Notes under the pieces: generated by a model
What the model saw: the letters and a program-made list of their open reading frames with translations, nothing else
The model's database searches: none
Told to the model about the DNA's origin: nothing
From: Blastococcus sp. CPCC 205250
GTDB taxonomy: Bacteria > Actinomycetota > Actinomycetes > Mycobacteriales > Geodermatophilaceae
Assembly: GCF_019799925.1 (NCBI RefSeq)
Contig: NZ_JABGCG010000001.1
Coordinates: forward strand, 496,001 to 560,000
Direction of reading: 5' to 3'
Length of the DNA stretch: 64,000 bases
Part shown: one piece after another, positions 59,681-64,000 of the stretch
Position numbering within the stretch: position 1 is the first letter of the stretch
Layout: every line of letters begins with the position of its first letter
Program-made: the position numbers and the translations under genes

Positions 59681-60004
59681 CTAGACCTCTCGGTCCGGGT
59701 ACTTGGGAAGCGTCACGCCGACCTCTTCTGCGACCGCCGCGGTGTCTTCAACTTCGCTCAGCGTGTGCTCACCCAACAGCTGGCCGCGATGTTCAGCGCT
59801 CATTAGAACCTTCGCGGCCATCTCCGCCTCGATCTGCCCCGAAGAGACCGGCGAGATAACAGCAACGAAGCGGCCCCGTCGGGTGATTAAGGCCGGCTTT
59901 CCGCTCTCGTTGATCTCGCGAATAACGTCGGCAGTGTGCTGATTTAGCTCACGCATCGTGTACAGCTTGTCCTGATGGATGGAGCTGTCCGACTGCGGCT
60001 TCAC
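59681..60004 (-). CDS. Phd/YefM-family antitoxin
   Basis: A 107-residue protein with the PhdYefM domain (TMRELNQHTADVIREINESG and PALITRRGRFVAVISPV). GTG 60004 is preceded by GGAGGAAGT. Phd proteins repress their operon and neutralise a Doc or YoeB/RelE toxin; no such toxin lies next to it, so it may be orphaned or pair with an unrecognised partner. A perfect palindrome (60065-60082) upstream may be its operator. Confidence 0.82.
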   Translation of the reverse strand: MKPQSDSSIHQDKLYTMRELNQHTADVIREINESGKPALITRRGRFVAVISPVSSGQIEAEMAAKVLMSAEHRGQLLGEHTLSEVEDTAAVAEEVGVTLPKYPDREV

Positions 60005-60064
60005 ACTTCCTCCAGCCTGTTGCCAACATGAGCCCAACGCCTGCGTTGACTCAAGTCACCGAGA

Positions 60065-60082
60065 GTACTACGCATGTAGTAC
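60065..60082. promoter_or_regulatory. Palindrome between antitoxin and membrane-protein genes
   Basis: GTACTAC-GCAT-GTAGTAC forms perfect 7-bp arms. It lies 60 bases upstream of the Phd start and 22 bases upstream of the divergent gene at 60105, so a bound regulator could control both. Confidence 0.6.
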
Positions 60083-60104
60083 ATGGAGCAAGGGGCGCCC
60101 CGAC

Positions 60105-60986
60105 ATGCCTGGTGCTGAGCAGGATCCTGCCATGACCGTCGAGCCTGGTGCTTCCGGGCGCGGACCTGCCGGTGCCTTCGAGCAGCTGCGGGACACGGTC
60201 AAGTGGCTCATGACGGCAGGGGCCGCCTTGACGACAGTCCTGGTCGCCGGCCTGCAACTCAGGGACATCACTGACGTGCTTGGAAGCGCGAGCACAGAGC
60301 GGCGCGCCCTCGCTCTGACGTCAGTGGGCGTGGCGCTTGTCTTAGTCCTATCTGTCGTCGCGGCCTGCGCCAGGATCCTATCTACGCCTCGGCGGAGCAT
60401 TCGGGATCTAGCCGATAGGGAACTCAAGGCTGGCGGCAGTCCGCTTATCGTTCGACTAAGTCCACTATCTGACCGGCTTGTGCAGTCCATACTCGAGCGC
60501 CGGACATATCTCCTCGTCGGCTTCAACACAATCGGCGACTTTTATAGTAGCTATCAAGTTCATCTACAGTCGCCGAACGTCGACCCAGCCAATCGCACGG
60601 CTGCCGTCAACATGGAGAGGGCCGTCGAACGAGTCGAGGATTGGGCACAGTTCCTTGATGCACATCTCCGCTTCAGGCGGCTCACCCGCTGGTTTTGGCC
60701 AGGCGGTCTCCTGCTCGCGACGGCGTTGGTGACGCTCACTGCGACGACAGCCGTGCAGTCCGACTCCAGCGTCGTCGTCGACGATGCCGTAGCGGTCACG
60801 GTCTATCTGCGCTCTACACCTAGCGAACTGGGCTTTCCCGCTACCTGCCGAGAGACACAGCTGGAGGGGTTTGCCATCGGCGGCACGTTCGAGAACCCCA
60901 CCCTTTCCATCCCGGGGCCGCCATCGTGCGGCCCCCTAACGCTGAGCCTCACCTCAGGCCAGGTCGTTGTCGTTCCGCTTCCGTGA
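60105..60986 (+). CDS. Three-helix membrane protein
   Basis: A 293-residue protein from ATG 60105 (the frame opens at 59979). It has two adjacent helices (LMTAGAALTTVLVAGLQLRD; ALTSVGVALVLVLSVVAACA), a long cytoplasmic domain (RSIRDLADRELKAGGSPLIV) and a third helix (WFWPGGLLLATALVTLTATT) followed by an extracellular beta-rich tail with two Cys. No known family. Divergent from the Phd gene. Similar membrane-plus-cytoplasmic layouts occur in small defence effectors, but this is only a resemblance. Confidence 0.65.
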   Translation: MPGAEQDPAMTVEPGASGRGPAGAFEQLRDTVKWLMTAGAALTTVLVAGLQLRDITDVLGSASTERRALALTSVGVALVLVLSVVAACARILSTPRRSIRDLADRELKAGGSPLIVRLSPLSDRLVQSILERRTYLLVGFNTIGDFYSSYQVHLQSPNVDPANRTAAVNMERAVERVEDWAQFLDAHLRFRRLTRWFWPGGLLLATALVTLTATTAVQSDSSVVVDDAVAVTVYLRSTPSELGFPATCRETQLEGFAIGGTFENPTLSIPGPPSCGPLTLSLTSGQVVVVPLP

Positions 60987-61287
60987 TGGGGGAGCCAGGC
61001 GAGCCGAGACTGCGGTTCGAAGCCGGTGGAATCGCGGTGGCGCGCCGTCCATTGACAACTGCTTCGTTACTTCCTGTCACGAAGATGCCGCTGGGGAGAG
61101 AGACGGAACGGTCGCGGGGCCGAGCAGGACGGGGTCTCTAAAGGATCTTGCTCCGGACTGCCCGGCCAGTTCAGCGGCGGGCGTCGGGACTGCGTTGAGC
61201 GCTAGGAGGGCGAGTCCGACAGGATTCCATCCGTGACCACGGGGGCCCGGACAAGTACGCCGTCTATCAGTTGCTGACGACACGTGG
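60987..61287. other. Gap without convincing gene
   Basis: About 300 bases between two membrane-protein genes. Short frames in several phases have inconsistent codon bias. No clear hairpin, repeat or tRNA-like structure was found. Confidence 0.5.
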
Positions 61288-61692
61288 ATGTCGAAGGACG
61301 CGCTGGTGTGGCAGACGCCAGGGCTCGCAACGGCTGCGCAGGCCTTCCTGCTGACGATCGGCTTAGCGGGCGACACTTCACGCCTCGGCCGTGGCATCGC
61401 AGCGGTGCTCGGCGTCGCGCTGGCCTACGTGACATGCCAGGTCATGGCCCGACATCGCTACTTCCGTCGCCTCGACGAGTGGCAGTTACGGAGGCTTGAG
61501 ATGCAGCTTGAACTGCTGAAGATCTCCTACCACGGGTTCGGTCCAGAGGCCGAGGCCTTCGCTGGTAGGACCTTTCTGGCTACTCGCAACAGCTACCACA
61601 CGTGGCAGGCGGGGTCAGGTCTCATTGGCCTCGCACACCTGCTCATCTTGGTCCTTGTTTTCGGGTGGCCTCAGGTCTTGAGCGGCGGCTAA
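61288..61692 (+). CDS. Small membrane protein
   Basis: A 134-residue protein with helices LATAAQAFLLTIGLAGDTSR and GIAAVLGVALAYVTCQVMA near the N-terminus and a C-terminal one (SGLIGLAHLLILVLVFGWPQ); a charged helix (LRRLEMQLELLKISYHGFGP) lies between. No known family. ATG 61288. Confidence 0.62.
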   Translation: MSKDALVWQTPGLATAAQAFLLTIGLAGDTSRLGRGIAAVLGVALAYVTCQVMARHRYFRRLDEWQLRRLEMQLELLKISYHGFGPEAEAFAGRTFLATRNSYHTWQAGSGLIGLAHLLILVLVFGWPQVLSGG

Positions 61693-61950
61693 GAGCACAG
61701 GCAGTCCCGCGCTCGCCGAGCCAGCTTCCGACCGAGGGACAACAACGACACCACGCCGGCGAGGCCCACCAGACCCTGGTTTGGGAGCGGCGCCGCCCGA
61801 GTGTCGAGCGGCGCCCTACCTCCTCTGTCCTCGCCCGACGACGACATATCCGATCGATGAAGCCCCCCTCCGCCGGGGAGGGAACGGGACAGGGCGCGCT
61901 GTCCACGAGCCGGGGTTCCTGACTGAGCGGACACCGCCGATGTATGTGGC

Positions 61951-62358
61951 GTGAAGCGAGGGATAGCTGGGTCAGCGGTCGCCATCGTCGCCTTGACTGG
62001 GTGCGGTGGTGAGGCCGAAGCGACGGCTTCGGCCGACTGCTTGACCGTCCCGCCTGAGGTCATGACGGCAATCGCAGAGGGAGCGCCCGACGGCAGCAGC
62101 TTTGTCGCCCACCAGGCCGCGGCCGTCCTCGGCACGGGCAGCGAGGTCTACTTCGTGGCCATGCAGTTCGAGGCGTTGGGCGAGACGGACATGACCGGAG
62201 TTTGGTCGACGACCTCCATAACGGCGAACGAGACGGCGACCGTGATCAGCGTCGACGGCTTCGCCAAGCAGTTCACCGGCTGGCCGGACGCCGAGCAGGC
62301 CTTCAACATTTCGCCGAGTCACCCGTCGGCGAGCGAAGCCACGGACTGTCTCGACTGA
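61951..62358 (+). CDS. Small secreted lipoprotein
   Basis: A 135-residue lipoprotein: AGSAVAIVALTGCGGEAEAT lipobox, then a soluble domain GSEVYFVAMQFEALGETDMT with a C-terminal disulfide-capable Cys (EATDCLD). GTG 61951. It belongs to the same kind of small Cys-bearing lipoproteins as 49407 and 57754, a recurring cargo of these islands. Confidence 0.68.
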   Translation: MKRGIAGSAVAIVALTGCGGEAEATASADCLTVPPEVMTAIAEGAPDGSSFVAHQAAAVLGTGSEVYFVAMQFEALGETDMTGVWSTTSITANETATVISVDGFAKQFTGWPDAEQAFNISPSHPSASEATDCLD

Positions 62359-62394
62359 TGCAAAGACGGCGCTAGAACGTCGGCGGCTGCAGCC

Positions 62395-62720
62395 CATAGG
62401 ACGCCGTGCGTCGGCGCCGCCGACCTTCGCGAACGCGGTCGGGTAGCGCCCGGCGGTGAACCCGGCGTATCCGTAGCCGACGATCAGGATGCCGAGGCTG
62501 GCGGCGTACGGCTGCTCGAAGTCGAGGAACGTCGACATGCCCGAGTCCTCGAACAGCAGCGCCTGCCGGTTGTCGTACACAATCACCGCGTCCTCGGCGG
62601 TGCCCGCGCCGAGGTTGGTCGGGAGTGCGCTCGAGGTGACGACGGGCAGGCCGTGCAGAAACCCGACGATCGTCATGCCCGCGTCGTCGTCGCCGCCGCC
62701 GTACGCTCCCGGGGCGCCGT
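62395..62720 (-). pseudogene. C-terminal fragment of a phage major-capsid-type protein
   Basis: The minus-strand frame reads GFLHGLPVVTSSALPTNLGA, AEDAVIVYDNRQALLFEDSG then GILIVGYGYAGFTAGRYPTA. The stretch of acidic-residue loop, FEDSG and YGYAGFTAGRYP resembles the end of HK97-type capsid proteins of actinophages. There is no N-terminal part upstream (another gene begins), and no proper stop: the frame drifts into unrelated sequence after AFAKVGG. It is a phage remnant, not a functional gene. Confidence 0.6.
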
Positions 62721-62727
62721 CGCTAAC

Positions 62728-63249
62728 TCATCCGGTAAGCGATCTTTCGATCATCAGGTCGGGACACAGATAGTGCGCCGCCGCGTCGAGCACCGCAGCA
62801 GCCTCCTCGCGGCTGTAGCCCTGATTGACGACCGTCGTCTTAGCGAAAGCCGCAGCACCGGAATCGGCACTGTAGGGGCTGAACGGGTCGTACATCCAGA
62901 ACGTCGTGCAGGCGCCGCCGCCAATGGCATACGCAACCCCGGGGTTGATGTAGGAGACACCGGCGGCATCCAGCGCGTCGAGATACGCCTGACTTTCACC
63001 CAGCACGTTCAGCGGTGGGATTGTGGGCCTGTCGAAGCTAGGTCGCGCCCAAGTCGACGGCCCCGCGGTCGAGGTCGCGGGTAGCGGGGTGCTGGACGCA
63101 GCGGCAGGCGTGGCCGGCTGACGAAGAGCGAAGAGCGCGAAGCCTGAGAAGGCAAGGACGCCAACGATGACGCTTCCGAGGAGGACAGCCAGCACGATGA
63201 TCGTGTAGCCGCGCCGCCCCGGCGAAACGTCAACGCGGTCCTCTCTCAT
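62728..63249 (-). CDS. DUF732-like membrane-anchored protein
   Basis: A 173-residue protein: short basic N-terminus, transmembrane helix (YTIIVLAVLLGSVIVGVLAF), Ser/Thr/Pro linker and C-terminal DUF732-type domain (SQAYLDALDAAGVSYINPGV and YSREEAAAVLDAAAHYLCPD) with two Cys. DUF732 domains are small secreted actinobacterial domains of unknown role. ATG 63249; start at 63282 also possible. Confidence 0.78.
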   Translation of the reverse strand: MREDRVDVSPGRRGYTIIVLAVLLGSVIVGVLAFSGFALFALRQPATPAAASSTPLPATSTAGPSTWARPSFDRPTIPPLNVLGESQAYLDALDAAGVSYINPGVAYAIGGGACTTFWMYDPFSPYSADSGAAAFAKTTVVNQGYSREEAAAVLDAAAHYLCPDLMIERSLTG

Positions 63250-63296
63250 GATGGCAACGATGGGAAGCGGCGCCACAGCCATCAAGGCATGTCCTC

Positions 63297-63558
63297 CTAT
63301 CGGGGCGCTTGGCCGCCTGCGACGCCTGCGACGACTCTGACCCGCTCCGGCGGCACGGACGTCATGTGCCGCCCCGGCCCGTACTCGTGCTGCCGTCGCC
63401 AGGTAACCGCGGCCCGCCAGCCGAAGCCGTCGTCGCAGAGCCGCCAGCAGCTCTGCTCACCCGGCCACCACTCCCCGTTTCTCGACGAGGACGTCACGGG
63501 GCGGGTCGAACCGGCGTTCCTCGAGCAGGCGGATGGGCACGGCCTCGGGTCTAACCAC
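63297..63558 (-). pseudogene. Element protein with WWPGEQSCWRLCDDGFG motif, frameshifted
   Basis: From GTG 63558 the frame reads VVRPEAVPIRLLEERRFDPP then RDVLVEK, while the rest of the protein (GEWWPGEQSCWRLCDDGFGW, then RAAVTWRRQHEYGPGRHMTS) lies in the next frame; one extra A in an AAA run near 63480 explains this. Small proteins of this kind seem common on actinobacterial elements; function unknown. A second, older copy with a stop lies at 57410-57580. Confidence 0.6.
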
Positions 63559-63898
63559 AAGAGCTGGCGGACACGCTGGTTGACTCGAACATGCGACCGA
63601 AAGCGATGCAGCCGTGGCCGCGTAGTCGCTCGCTCGGGCGATATGCCGATACGGGGCGGTCCGCCATCCTCACCGGCGTGTACTTCGCAGCCCGAACGGC
63701 GATGCCCTACCTCAATGAGATGCGGGCAGTAGCGCTGACCCGGGTCTTCAGCCCACCAAGTGTTCAGTGACACGATGCCGAGCTTCCTACATCGATCCCC
63801 ACTATCGGGTAGCGCTGGCGCGCGCCGCGCCCACCCGGACGTAGCGGAACATCATCATGGCGTCCGAGTTGCAGCCGACGCAGATGGGGACCACGTAG
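63559..63898. other. Region with degraded coding traces
   Basis: About 340 bases. On the minus strand a frame beginning at GTG 63773 (SLNTWWAEDPGQRYCPHLIE then VGHRRSGCEVH) has protein-like character with Cys/His but runs into the frameshifted gene. Near 63800-63890 another short minus-strand frame contains VVPICVGCNSDAMMMFR. Both may be remnants; neither is assigned. Confidence 0.4.
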
Positions 63899-64000
63899 GT
63901 GCTGAAGGGTTGGAAGGCCGCACGAGACCAGCGTCGGCAACTGGAGCGCGAGGTCGCGGACCGGCGACGCGTGGAGGCGCTTCAGAAAGAGCGAGAGAGG
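63899..64000 (+). CDS. Start of a coiled-coil protein (cut by window end)
   Basis: From GTG 63899 the frame reads LKGWKAARDQRRQLEREVAD then RRRVEALQKERER, a strongly charged coiled coil, and is still open at the last base. Only 34 codons are visible, so the product cannot be named. Confidence 0.4.
   Translation, partial: MLKGWKAARDQRRQLEREVADRRRVEALQKERER

Overview
The window comes from a very GC-rich actinobacterium. GC-ending codons, dense head-to-tail overlaps (ATGA/GTGA) and the sigE-rseA-htrA-tatB-mrp block point to Actinomycetia, and the overall gene style fits Geodermatophilaceae (Blastococcus/Geodermatophilus/Modestobacter type). The family placement is inference; no rRNA or other marker is present.

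Positions 1-36,200 are ordinary chromosome: a SpoIIE-type phosphatase; a BtuFCD-like vitamin B12 importer behind a cobalamin riboswitch; divergent glycogen genes (GT4 synthase and glgC); the SigE envelope-stress cluster with HtrA and TatB; Mrp; AzlCD; a Clp-N protein with a small HTH regulator and twin palindromic operators; Ogt; an MgtE-N/CBS protein; PhzF; an EamA transporter; a malyl-CoA-lyase-like enzyme; an acyl-CoA dehydrogenase; an RHH-regulated DUF4097/ABC operon; a TPP enzyme; a GGDEF-EAL protein; a NarL-type two-component system with an apparent frameshift in the kinase; and an MMPL transporter.

From 36,203 a tad (Flp pilus/type II secretion-like) locus begins, and it has been invaded twice. 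A 10.1-kb element (36,848-46,953) sits inside the Walker A codons of tadA/cpaF. It carries a large serine recombinase, an SRA-HNH restriction-type protein, a STAS-GHKL ATPase + DUF4325 + membrane-protein cassette that may be an undescribed signalling or defence system, and a translationally coupled minus-strand operon built round a RecA-like ATPase. Joining the two host flanks across the shared CTCCT core rebuilds an uninterrupted 418-residue TadA in frame. Joining the two element ends rebuilds an attP with a 30-bp interrupted palindrome.

tadB and tadC follow. tadC is cut near its 3' end by a second island (49,307-59,110) bounded by a 42-bp perfect direct repeat. It carries small secreted, lipoprotein and membrane proteins, a secreted M23 peptidase with a propeller-like repeat domain, a 5'-truncated Mrr nuclease fused to a phage-like hydrolase segment, and several decayed phage genes. 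Accessory DNA with the same character continues to the window end (59,111-64,000), with no tadE/F genes in sight. This suggests at least one further element stacked at the same tadC site. The tad locus is therefore an integration hotspot, and in the present arrangement the pilus motor ATPase is split.
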